Shown here: positions 1 to 5,321 of the stretch, piece by piece | How positions within the stretch are numbered: the stretch's first letter is position 1 | Layout: each line of letters opens with the position of its first letter | From: Synergistaceae bacterium | Lineage (GTDB): Bacteria > Synergistota > Synergistia > Synergistales > Aminobacteriaceae | Assembly (NCBI GenBank): GCA_017458545.1 | Contig: JAFTBA010000001.1 | Coordinates: forward strand, 1 to 5,321 | DNA length: 5,321 nucleotides | Direction of reading: 5' to 3' | The notes under the pieces: generated by a model | What the model saw: the letters and a program-made list of their open reading frames with translations, nothing else | Databases searched by the model: none | Told to the model about the DNA's origin: nothing | Position numbers and translations under genes: made by a program

Positions 1-765
1 ATACTGCAGGGAGCGCCCGGTGTCGGCAAGACATTTACAGCACGGAAACTAGCTTACGCTATTATGGGAGAAGCAGACGATTCGAGAATAGAGACAGTTC
101 AGTTTCATCAGAACTATTCATATGAGGATTTTGTTATGGGTTACAGGCCGAACGGTGCAGAGTTCAAATTGACGGAAGGTATCTTCTACAAGTTCTGCCG
201 GACCGCAGAAAATCACCCTGATCAACCGTATTTCTTCATCATTGACGAAATCAATCGCGGCAACATGAGCAAAATTTTCGGCGAACTCCTAATGCTTATC
301 GACAAAGATTATCGCGGTACAAATGTAACATTGGCTTACAGCGGAATACCTTTCTCTGTTCCTGAGAACCTGTATATCATCGGAATGATGAACACTGCTG
401 ACAGAAGCCTCGCAGTAATCGACTATGCCCTCAGAAGACGTTTCAGTTTTTTTGAAATAGAACCCGGCTTCAATTCAGAAGGATTCGCAAAATATCAGGC
501 TTCGTTTGAAAACGATACATTCAATACGCTCATCACTCAGATAAAACAGCTGAACAAAGAAATTTCAGAAGACAGATCACTCGGACGCGGTTTCAGAATC
601 GGTCACAGCTATTTTTGCGGACGGGACTTATCGGGCTGTACCGATGAATGGATGCGTTCAGTTATCGAATTTGATATATTGCCAACGCTGAGTGAATACT
701 GGTTTGATGAGCCTAAGAAACTGGCGGATTGGGAAAAGAATCTGCGCGGTGTTTTTGATGACTAA
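1..765 (+). CDS. mcrB: McrB-like GTPase subunit of a modification-dependent restriction system (5' end cut off)
   Basis: This is the AAA+ GTPase of a McrBC system, which binds DNA carrying modified cytosines, translocates on it using GTP and activates the McrC nuclease. The reading frame is open from base 1, so the gene starts outside the window and 254 C-terminal residues are visible. Numbering from base 1: Walker A GAPGVGKT at 4-11; the McrB-like stretch FHQNYSYEDFVMGYRP; Walker B IIDEINRG with D82 and E83; the McrB signature MNTADRS with N131, T132, A133 and D134 (NTxD replaces the usual AAA+ sensor and marks GTP use); and candidate arginine fingers in RRRF at 145-148. The N-terminal domain that reads the DNA modification lies off the left edge, so target specificity cannot be judged. 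The first ATG, at 64, lies after Walker A and is not the true start. The gene ends in TAA and overlaps mcrC by 8 bases. Family assignment is secure; the exact substrate is not. Confidence 0.95.
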   Translation: MLQGAPGVGKTFTARKLAYAIMGEADDSRIETVQFHQNYSYEDFVMGYRPNGAEFKLTEGIFYKFCRTAENHPDQPYFFIIDEINRGNMSKIFGELLMLIDKDYRGTNVTLAYSGIPFSVPENLYIIGMMNTADRSLAVIDYALRRRFSFFEIEPGFNSEGFAKYQASFENDTFNTLITQIKQLNKEISEDRSLGRGFRIGHSYFCGRDLSGCTDEWMRSVIEFDILPTLSEYWFDEPKKLADWEKNLRGVFDD

Positions 766-1828
766 GGATAAAAGCATTTACATAAAAAATATTTACTATA
801 TGCTGTCCTACGCATTTCAAGTGCTGAAACAGTCGAATTTTGACGAAGTAGCAGGCGAGGAATTTGAAAACGCACAGGATTTGTTTGCCGCGATTTTAGC
901 TAAGGGGATTTCCCGTCAGTTGAAACAGGGACTCCACAGAACATATGTTACAGAACACGAAACGCTCTCAGTTATACGCGGAAAATTGGACATGCCCGGG
1001 ACAATTCGGAACCGAATCAAACGTCAGACAAAACCCTGCTGCGTCTTCGATGAAATGTCCGTGAATAATACATTCAATCAAATACTGAAAACCACAGTTC
1101 ACTTTCTGTTACGCGCAGAGGGCGTAAAACCTGACCGCAAAAGTGCTCTGAAAAAGATTTTGGTGTTCTTCGACGGCATAGAATTGATTGACCCTTTTTC
1201 GATTCAATGGAAACAGCTTCAGTACAGCCGCAATAACCGCAGTTATGAGCTTCTCATGAATATCTGCTGTTTCATTCTTGACGGAATGCTCCAGACTACA
1301 GAGAGCGGTGATTACAAAATGGCTGCGTTCTCAGATGAGCATATGGCAAGATTGTACGAGAAATTTATTCTGGGATACTACAAAGAACATCATACTTACC
1401 TGTCTGAGGTCAGGGCTGCACAGGTTAAATGGGACATTATCGGTGATAATAATGTATCGTTGATTCGCTTCCTTCCCGTAATGCAGACGGATATAATGCT
1501 GCGCTTGAAGGATAAGATTCTCATCATTGACGCAAAATTTTACGGAAAGACGCTGCAGCATAGGTTTGACAAATACACACTGCATTCAGGGAACGTTTAC
1601 CAGATTTATTCGTACGTGAAAAATCAGGACGTTAAGCATACAGGGAATGTAGGCGGTCTGCTTCTTTACGCAAAAACCGATGAAGAAATCACACCTAACG
1701 GAATGGTAAACATTGGCGGTAATTGGATAGGAGCTGCTACGCTTGACCTGAATGTAGACTTTCGTATTATAGCCGAACAGCTCGATAAAATTGCATATGA
1801 CTTCTTCCATGTAATAACACACCATTGA
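758..1828 (+). CDS. mcrC: McrC-like nuclease subunit of the McrBC system
   Basis: This is the endonuclease partner of McrB. In the family, McrC joins the McrB hexamers, stimulates their GTPase and cuts DNA near modified cytosines. The product is 356 residues, close to the roughly 350 of E. coli McrC. The start ATG at 758 overlaps the end of mcrB (ATGACTAA), which suggests translational coupling. The frame is open further upstream to an ATG at 692, but that would lie deep inside mcrB, and McrC-like proteins begin close to the IKNIYYMLSYAF stretch seen here at about residues 8-19. The middle carries RGKLDMPGTI, a conserved McrC-type segment. The C-terminal half has a PD-(D/E)xK nuclease core: D245 in MQTDIML, then D258 and K260 in LIIDAKFYG. 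All three catalytic positions are present and the frame is intact, so the subunit is probably active. It ends with TGA 8 bases before a hairpin that may stop transcription. Confidence 0.95.
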   Translation: MTKDKSIYIKNIYYMLSYAFQVLKQSNFDEVAGEEFENAQDLFAAILAKGISRQLKQGLHRTYVTEHETLSVIRGKLDMPGTIRNRIKRQTKPCCVFDEMSVNNTFNQILKTTVHFLLRAEGVKPDRKSALKKILVFFDGIELIDPFSIQWKQLQYSRNNRSYELLMNICCFILDGMLQTTESGDYKMAAFSDEHMARLYEKFILGYYKEHHTYLSEVRAAQVKWDIIGDNNVSLIRFLPVMQTDIMLRLKDKILIIDAKFYGKTLQHRFDKYTLHSGNVYQIYSYVKNQDVKHTGNVGGLLLYAKTDEEITPNGMVNIGGNWIGAATLDLNVDFRIIAEQLDKIAYDFFHVITHH

Positions 1829-1835
1829 ATATAAG

Positions 1836-1855
1836 CCGTCGACTTTAGTCGGAGG
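1836..1855 (+). repeat. Imperfect hairpin resembling an IS200/IS605 (tnpB-type) element end
   Basis: The arms CCGTCGAC (1836-1843) and GTCGGAGG (1848-1855) pair over 8 positions, with one G-A mismatch and one T-G wobble, around a TTTA loop. The GACTTTAGTC core preceded by AAGCC resembles, from memory, the right-end hairpins of many IS200/IS605 and tnpB elements. No tnpA or tnpB reading frame is present, so it would be a relic, a solo end or chance. It is not followed by a T-run, so it is a poor intrinsic terminator for mcrC despite its position. Confidence 0.4.
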
Positions 1856-1902
1856 AGCGGGTATCATAGTTATATTGCGATCGCGTTGGCTGCAACAATA
1901 AT

Positions 1903-1908
1903 AGGAGG
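1903..1908 (+). promoter_or_regulatory. Ribosome binding site of the aldo/keto reductase gene
   Basis: AGGAGG lies 7 bases before the ATG at 1916. This fixes the start of the reductase at 1916 rather than at the in-frame TTG at 1886, which would add ten residues that are partly encoded by the binding site itself. Confidence 0.85.
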
Positions 1909-1915
1909 TTTAACC

Positions 1916-2746
1916 ATGAAAACATTAACGCTCAGCAACGGCCTGACGATACCTGCAATAGGCTTCGGAACGTATAAGGTATCATTCCCCGAAATCTTAA
2001 CCGCGCTCAATGAGGGCTACAGATATTTTGACACAGCTTCATTCTACGGCAACGAGTCCGAAATCGCTAAGGCTCTCGAACATTCAGGTATTAACCGCAA
2101 TGAAGTGTTCATAGCCTCAAAGGTCTGGAAAAATGACATGGGTTATGACAGTACGATAAAGGCTATATTGAGGACGCTTGAGAATCTCAGGAGTGATTAT
2201 GTTGATGTGATGATGATACATTGGCCGCGTCCTGACCTTGAGCTTGAGGACTGGAAAGGGTTAGACATTGAGACTTGGCGCGCTATGGAGGAGCTTTACG
2301 CTGAGGGTAAGATACATGCGCTTGGCCTGAGCAATTTTCTTCCGTACCATGCAGAGAATATTTTTGCCGAATGCAGGGTTAAACCTTCAGTTGCACAGTT
2401 AGAGTTTCACGCAGGGTATATGCAGCTTTCAGCAGTTGAGTATTACAGGAACAGGAGAGTTCAGGTTCAGGCATGGAGTCCTATGGGGCGCGGAAGAGTT
2501 CTGAATGATGAGCTTGTTGCCGAACTCGCAGTGAAGTACGGGGTTACTAGGGGGCAGGTGTGTTTGAGGTTCTGCGTTCAGGAGAGTGTCATGCCTTTGC
2601 CGAAAGCATCAACGGCTGAACGTATGCGCGAGAATTTGAAGTGCTTTGAGTTTGAGATTGACGATGAGGACATGATGAGGCTGGAGAATATGCCGTGTTT
2701 AGGCTGGAGCGGTGAACACCCTGACAGGGCAAGGGTAAAAATATAA
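1916..2746 (+). CDS. Aldo/keto reductase, NADPH-dependent type
   Basis: This is a soluble oxidoreductase of the aldo/keto reductase superfamily, which reduces aldehydes or ketones with NAD(P)H inside a TIM barrel. The 276-residue product has the usual length for the bacterial AKR5-like branch (2,5-diketogluconate reductase and methylglyoxal reductase relatives). The opening LSNGLTIPAIGFGTY is typical. The whole catalytic tetrad is visible: D39 and Y44 in YFDTASFYGNE, K69 in IASKVW, and H102 in MIHWPRP. Further marks are GLSNF at 137-141, QLEFH at 161-165, AWSPMGRG at 186-193 (barrel and cofactor loop) and PLPKAST at 227-233 (cofactor phosphate region). The C-terminal tail contains GWSGEHPD. 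The start is set by an AGGAGG 7 bases upstream. It is separated from mcrC by 87 bases and has no evident tie to restriction. The true substrate cannot be read from the sequence. Confidence 0.92.
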   Translation: MKTLTLSNGLTIPAIGFGTYKVSFPEILTALNEGYRYFDTASFYGNESEIAKALEHSGINRNEVFIASKVWKNDMGYDSTIKAILRTLENLRSDYVDVMMIHWPRPDLELEDWKGLDIETWRAMEELYAEGKIHALGLSNFLPYHAENIFAECRVKPSVAQLEFHAGYMQLSAVEYYRNRRVQVQAWSPMGRGRVLNDELVAELAVKYGVTRGQVCLRFCVQESVMPLPKASTAERMRENLKCFEFEIDDEDMMRLENMPCLGWSGEHPDRARVKI

Positions 2747-2755
2747 ACGGTCGTG

Positions 2756-2761
2756 TATAAT
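2756..2761 (+). promoter_or_regulatory. Possible -10 box upstream of the coiled-coil/antiporter gene pair
   Basis: A consensus TATAAT sits 45 bases before the ATG at 2806, in the short gap after the reductase stop. No good -35 hexamer is seen 16-18 bases upstream; that region, inside the end of the reductase gene, reads GGGTAA at the 17-base spacing. Downstream, a perfect 12-base A/T palindrome, TAAAAATTTTTA, lies at 2773-2784. The call rests on the -10 match alone. If it is real, the two downstream genes are transcribed separately from the reductase. Confidence 0.35.
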
Positions 2762-2790
2762 TCATGTATCCGTAAAAATTTTTATCAGCA

Positions 2791-2796
2791 AGGGGG
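2791..2796 (+). promoter_or_regulatory. Ribosome binding site of the 111-residue gene
   Basis: AGGGGG lies 9 bases before the ATG at 2806. It supports that start for the small coiled-coil protein and supports the small gene being translated. Confidence 0.7.
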
Positions 2797-2805
2797 AATC
2801 AGGCC

Positions 2806-3141
2806 ATGAGTGAAGAATATGTGAGAAAAGATGTTTTTGACGTAGAGACACGAAGACTCGATGAACGTATTGACGCTACTGTTTCGAGAATAGAGGCTAA
2901 AACTGATGCGTACCTGGCAAAAATGGACGCTGCATTTGAGGAAATGAAAGCCCAGAATGCAACGTTCCGTGAGCATGTTACAAATGAGCTTTCGGGCATG
3001 AACAGCAAAATATCATCACTTCAGGCAAAATTCGATGTTATGAGCGGTAAAATTGAGAATATCAGAAGTATTGTTGCAATAATAACAACAATAGCAGGTC
3101 TTGCAATGGCAGGGATAACTATTTTATTGCAGTTGAGGTAA
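2806..3141 (+). CDS. Small coiled-coil protein with C-terminal membrane helix, function unknown
   Basis: I do not recognise a named family for this 111-residue protein. Residues 1-85 are strongly polar and helical, with hydrophobic residues spaced in heptad style (LDERIDATVSRIEAK, then LSGMNSKISSLQAKFDVMSG), and no proline or cysteine occurs anywhere. This predicts a long coiled coil and probably an oligomer. Residues 88-109 form one hydrophobic segment rich in I, A, T and G, followed only by a final LR, so the protein is likely tail-anchored with the coiled coil in the cytoplasm. A good ribosome binding site supports the start. Its TAA stop lies 6 bases before the antiporter start, and the next gene's ribosome binding site is inside its last codons, so the two are probably coupled in translation. 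It may organise or regulate the membrane protein, but that is inference only. Short membrane coiled-coil proteins of this type are also common phage or envelope hypotheticals. Confidence 0.8.
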   Translation: MSEEYVRKDVFDVETRRLDERIDATVSRIEAKTDAYLAKMDAAFEEMKAQNATFREHVTNELSGMNSKISSLQAKFDVMSGKIENIRSIVAIITTIAGLAMAGITILLQLR

Positions 3142-3147
3142 ACGGTC

Positions 3148-4617
3148 ATGAACGAAAAATTATTACTTCTCCCGATAATAATCCCGGCAGTCTCGGCACT
3201 CCTCATAACGACCCTTAATTTCAAGGACAGGACTCACCGTAACATTTTCATCGAGTCCTGCGTACTGCTCAATACCCTCGCAATAATCCTCTTAGTGATT
3301 TACCCGCCCTCGTCAACACTAACCCTCTTCCGTTTCTCCGAACGCGCAGGATTCTCACTAAGGCTTGATGGTCTCGGAACGGTCTTTGCCGTATTAATTG
3401 CTGTACTATGGCCGCTGACCACGCTTTACGCATTCGAGTATATGAGCCATGAACACAGGGAAACATCATTCTTCGGATGGTTCGTACTGACTTACGGTGT
3501 AGTTTCCGGGATAGCTTTATCGTCAGACCTGTTGACGCTCTACCTGTTCTACGAGGTAATGACGCTTACGACTCTGCCACTCGTAATGCACGAGATGGAC
3601 GGACGAGCGCGTTACGCAGGCCGTAAATACCTGACGTACTCAGTTGCAGGGGCAGCATGTGCGTTCATAGCACTGACATATGCGATGTCTCAGGGCGGAG
3701 GCGAGTCGTTCCGTTTAGGGGGAACGTTCGGGATTTGGCCAAACAAACCCGATAATATACTGCTCTGGGCATGGTTCTTGGGGTTCTTAGGGTTCGGGGT
3801 GAAAGCTGCTGTGTTTCCTTTTCACGGGTGGTTACCGTCAGCTTCAGTAGCACCGACTCCGGTTACTGCATTGCTGCACGCTGTTGCTGTTGTCAAAGCC
3901 GGAGTCTTCGCTGTGATTCGCCTGACATGGTACGTATTTGAGCCTGAGACTCTCGCTGGAACTTGGGCGCAGTATGCAGCGTTTGCGATGGTCTGCATAA
4001 CGATAATTTACGGTTCATCAATGGCACTTGCAACCCAGCACTTAAAACGCCGTTTCGCTTACTCAACGATTAGCCAGCTCTCATATATTCTTTTGGGAGT
4101 CTTACTGCTGACCCCTGAAGGACTCACAGGAGCGTTGACACACATGGGAGGCCATGCAGTGATGAAGATAAATCTTTTCTTCTGTGCAGGTGCAGTACTG
4201 TGTCAGACCGAACGCGAATATCTTTTCGACATGAGGGGACTCGGACTCGGAATGCCTAAGACATCACTTGCGCTTTTAGTTTCGGGGTTAGCGTTGTGCG
4301 GATTGCCTCCTTCGGCAGGGTTTATGGGTAAGTGGCAGTTAGGTACGGCATCGGCAATGCTCTCAATGGGTCATGCAGGTATCGCAATGTTAATGATTTC
4401 GGCTGTGCTGACAGTGCTGTATGTGTTCTCGATATTCAGCATATTCATAATGCCCGGTAAAAATTTCGACTTCAAGACCGCTAACAGGGGCGTTAAAGAT
4501 CCCGGCTATGAGATGTTAATACCTCTTGGGATTTTAGCGGCAGGATCATTTGTTTACGGATTGTACGCAGAACCTATGATTGAGTTTTTCACGAGGATAG
4601 CTCACGGAATAATATAG
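3148..4617 (+). CDS. Complex I-like proton/cation antiporter subunit (NuoL/M/N-MrpD type), standing alone
   Basis: This is an integral membrane protein of the proton-conducting transporter family (Proton_antipo_M fold) shared by NuoL/M/N of complex I, MrpA/MrpD antiporters and membrane-bound hydrogenases. The 489 residues match the usual length of NuoM, NuoN or MrpD, and about 13-14 hydrophobic helices can be traced. The ion-pathway residues are all visible: E136 in FYEVMTL (TM5), K219 in GFGVKAAVFPFHGWLP (TM7), H244 and K250 in LLHAVAVVKAG (TM8), K340 in GGHAVMKINLFF (TM11) and K395 in GFMGKWQ (TM12). A lysine in TM12 resembles NuoL, NuoN and MrpD more than NuoM, which has glutamate. GAGG at 3135-3138, 9 bases before the ATG, is inside the preceding gene and supports coupling to it. 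No other Nuo, Mrp or hydrogenase subunit flanks it: upstream is the small coiled-coil gene and a reductase, downstream a convergent Fic gene. Family is certain; the complex it serves is unknown. Confidence 0.93.
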   Translation: MNEKLLLLPIIIPAVSALLITTLNFKDRTHRNIFIESCVLLNTLAIILLVIYPPSSTLTLFRFSERAGFSLRLDGLGTVFAVLIAVLWPLTTLYAFEYMSHEHRETSFFGWFVLTYGVVSGIALSSDLLTLYLFYEVMTLTTLPLVMHEMDGRARYAGRKYLTYSVAGAACAFIALTYAMSQGGGESFRLGGTFGIWPNKPDNILLWAWFLGFLGFGVKAAVFPFHGWLPSASVAPTPVTALLHAVAVVKAGVFAVIRLTWYVFEPETLAGTWAQYAAFAMVCITIIYGSSMALATQHLKRRFAYSTISQLSYILLGVLLLTPEGLTGALTHMGGHAVMKINLFFCAGAVLCQTEREYLFDMRGLGLGMPKTSLALLVSGLALCGLPPSAGFMGKWQLGTASAMLSMGHAGIAMLMISAVLTVLYVFSIFSIFIMPGKNFDFKTANRGVKDPGYEMLIPLGILAAGSFVYGLYAEPMIEFFTRIAHGII

Positions 4618-4650
4618 CCTAAAAAAATCCCTCTGCCCTCTCACACGGAA

Positions 4651-4671
4651 ACCACCGGCTACGCCGGTGGT
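4651..4671. terminator. Strong hairpin between convergent genes, possible bidirectional terminator
   Basis: A perfect 9-bp stem, ACCACCGGC (4651-4659) with GCCGGTGGT (4663-4671), closes a TAC loop, 33 bases after the antiporter stop and 18 bases before the Fic stop on the other strand. Position and strength suit a shared terminator. The T-tracts are poor: only ATTTT four bases after the stem on the plus strand, and seven T residues about 23 bases away on the minus strand. It could instead be an IS200/IS605-style end hairpin. Confidence 0.5.
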
Positions 4672-4689
4672 GCTGATTTTGGGTTAAAG

Positions 4690-5286
4690 TCAGAATCTCT
4701 CATAGCTGTACGAAACCGCCAGCCCTTTCGCAAAAATCACCTTATCAGAAAGTTCATCGCCTTTTAACATTGAACCCTTCAACAGCACAGAAAGTTCAAG
4801 CGGATTAACGGGACTCCTCTGCATAGCCGACATGTATTCTTCACGGCCTATTTTCCGCCAGTCAACACGGGTATTCAGTTCGCGCTCAAGAATCGAATCA
4901 AGCCACAGGCGCATTGCCCTGCCGTTACCCTCTCTGAAAGGGTGAGCGATATTCATCTCAATATATTTGGCGATAATATCATCAAAATTTTTCTGGGGCA
5001 TATCCGAGATAACAGGCAGTATTTTTTCTAGAAACAATGAGTTTGTGAACCTGAAACCTCCCTTTGAGATGTTGACGTTGCGAATCGTTCCTGCAAACTC
5101 AAACAATCCCCCGAAAAGTTCAGCATGTATTCTCCTCAGACATTTCCACGTCCCTGCCATACCAACAAACTCAGGCCATGAATCCCAAATCAAATTCACC
5201 CTCTCTAATGAAAGCCTGTCGATTTCAGCCATAACAACATCGTAATTACTCTCTAATTCCCGTTCACTGACAGGAATTTTCATCAT
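4690..5286 (-). CDS. Fic family AMP-transferase, likely self-inhibited (class III-like)
   Basis: Fic proteins usually transfer AMP from ATP to hydroxyl side chains of target proteins. The 198-residue product has the complete catalytic motif HPFREGNGR at 115-123, with H115 as the base, E119 at the metal-binding position (usually D or E) and the anion-binding GNGR. The segment GTIRNVNISKGGFRFTNS at 66-83 supplies the substrate-docking flap. At the extreme C-terminus, SYSYERF contains S192 and E196 spaced as in the inhibitory (S/T)xxxE(G/N) helix of class III Fic proteins, where the glutamate blocks productive ATP binding; the last position here is arginine rather than G or N. The length matches compact class III enzymes (about 190-200 residues). 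The first of two tandem ATGs was chosen because GGGAG (5300-5296) lies 9 bases before it. The region further upstream is cut by the window edge, so an antitoxin-like partner gene there cannot be excluded. Targets are unknown. Confidence 0.93.
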   Translation of the reverse strand: MMKIPVSERELESNYDVVMAEIDRLSLERVNLIWDSWPEFVGMAGTWKCLRRIHAELFGGLFEFAGTIRNVNISKGGFRFTNSLFLEKILPVISDMPQKNFDDIIAKYIEMNIAHPFREGNGRAMRLWLDSILERELNTRVDWRKIGREEYMSAMQRSPVNPLELSVLLKGSMLKGDELSDKVIFAKGLAVSYSYERF

Positions 5287-5295
5287 TACATCACG

Positions 5296-5300
5296 CTCCC
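5296..5300 (-). promoter_or_regulatory. Ribosome binding site of the Fic gene
   Basis: On the minus strand GGGAG lies 9 bases before the ATG at 5286 and 12 before the second ATG at 5283, favouring the first. Overlapping -10-like hexamers TATTAT (5312-5307) and TATGAT (5309-5304) lie just upstream, but any -35 box would fall outside the window. Confidence 0.6.
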
Positions 5301-5321
5301 ATAATCATAATAACAAAAAAA

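Noticed and set aside
692..757. Longer start for mcrC at the ATG at 692, adding 22 residues.
   Set aside because: It would overlap the McrB C-terminus by 74 bases, the added residues show no McrC similarity, and the ATG at 758 places the conserved IKNIYYMLSYAF stretch near the N-terminus as is usual.
1877..1884. The octamer GCGATCGC, identical to the HIP1 repeat of cyanobacteria.
   Set aside because: I noticed only this one copy, and neither the gene content nor the base composition suggests a cyanobacterium; a single palindromic octamer is expected by chance often enough.
2773..2784. Perfect A/T palindrome TAAAAATTTTTA in the gap before the small coiled-coil gene.
   Set aside because: All-A/T stems of this size without a loop are unstable and common in intergenic DNA; it is not a convincing operator or terminator.
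2753..2809. An 18-codon leader frame starting at GTG 2753 and ending in TGA overlapping the ATG of the small coiled-coil gene (ATGA).
   Set aside because: It has no ribosome binding site at a useful distance, its start overlaps the -10-like box, and the peptide has no regulatory features such as a run of one amino acid.
4967..5245. Plus-strand open frame of 92 codons opposite the Fic gene.
   Set aside because: It lies wholly antisense to the clear Fic coding region, including its flap region, and shows no recognisable domain; it is a shadow frame.

Overview
The window reads as a stretch of bacterial chromosome with short intergenic gaps, strong AGGAGG-type ribosome binding sites, mid-range base composition by eye (not counted) and no RNA genes. 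The gene content (a McrBC restriction system, an aldo/keto reductase, a complex I-like antiporter subunit and a Fic protein) fits an anaerobic or gut-associated bacterium such as a member of the Synergistota or Clostridia. That placement is an impression from protein style, not a demonstrated assignment.

Layout. Positions 1-1828 hold a two-gene McrBC-type modification-dependent restriction operon. The left edge cuts the McrB-like GTPase just before its Walker A motif, and the complete McrC-like nuclease follows with an 8-base overlap. Positions 1829-1915 are a short gap with an imperfect hairpin resembling the end hairpins of IS200/IS605 (tnpB) elements, though no transposase gene is present. 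Positions 1916-2746 encode a complete aldo/keto reductase. After a -10-like TATAAT box, positions 2806-4617 carry a tightly coupled pair: a 111-residue coiled-coil protein with a C-terminal membrane helix, then a 489-residue NuoL/M/N-MrpD-type proton/cation antiporter subunit with no other complex I, Mrp or hydrogenase subunits beside it. A strong 9-bp hairpin at 4651-4671 sits between this gene and the convergent Fic AMP-transferase gene (4690-5286, minus strand), which carries a C-terminal SxxxE element typical of self-inhibited class III Fic proteins.

How the genes work together. McrB and McrC form one machine: a GTP-driven translocase ring plus a PD-(D/E)xK nuclease that cuts DNA carrying modified cytosines. 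The small coiled-coil/membrane protein and the antiporter subunit look co-transcribed and translationally coupled, so a shared role at the membrane is plausible but unproven. The reductase and the Fic protein have no evident functional tie to the rest. I see no clear new system. The best leads are the orphan antiporter subunit with its small coupled partner and the two hairpins that may be transposon-end relics.
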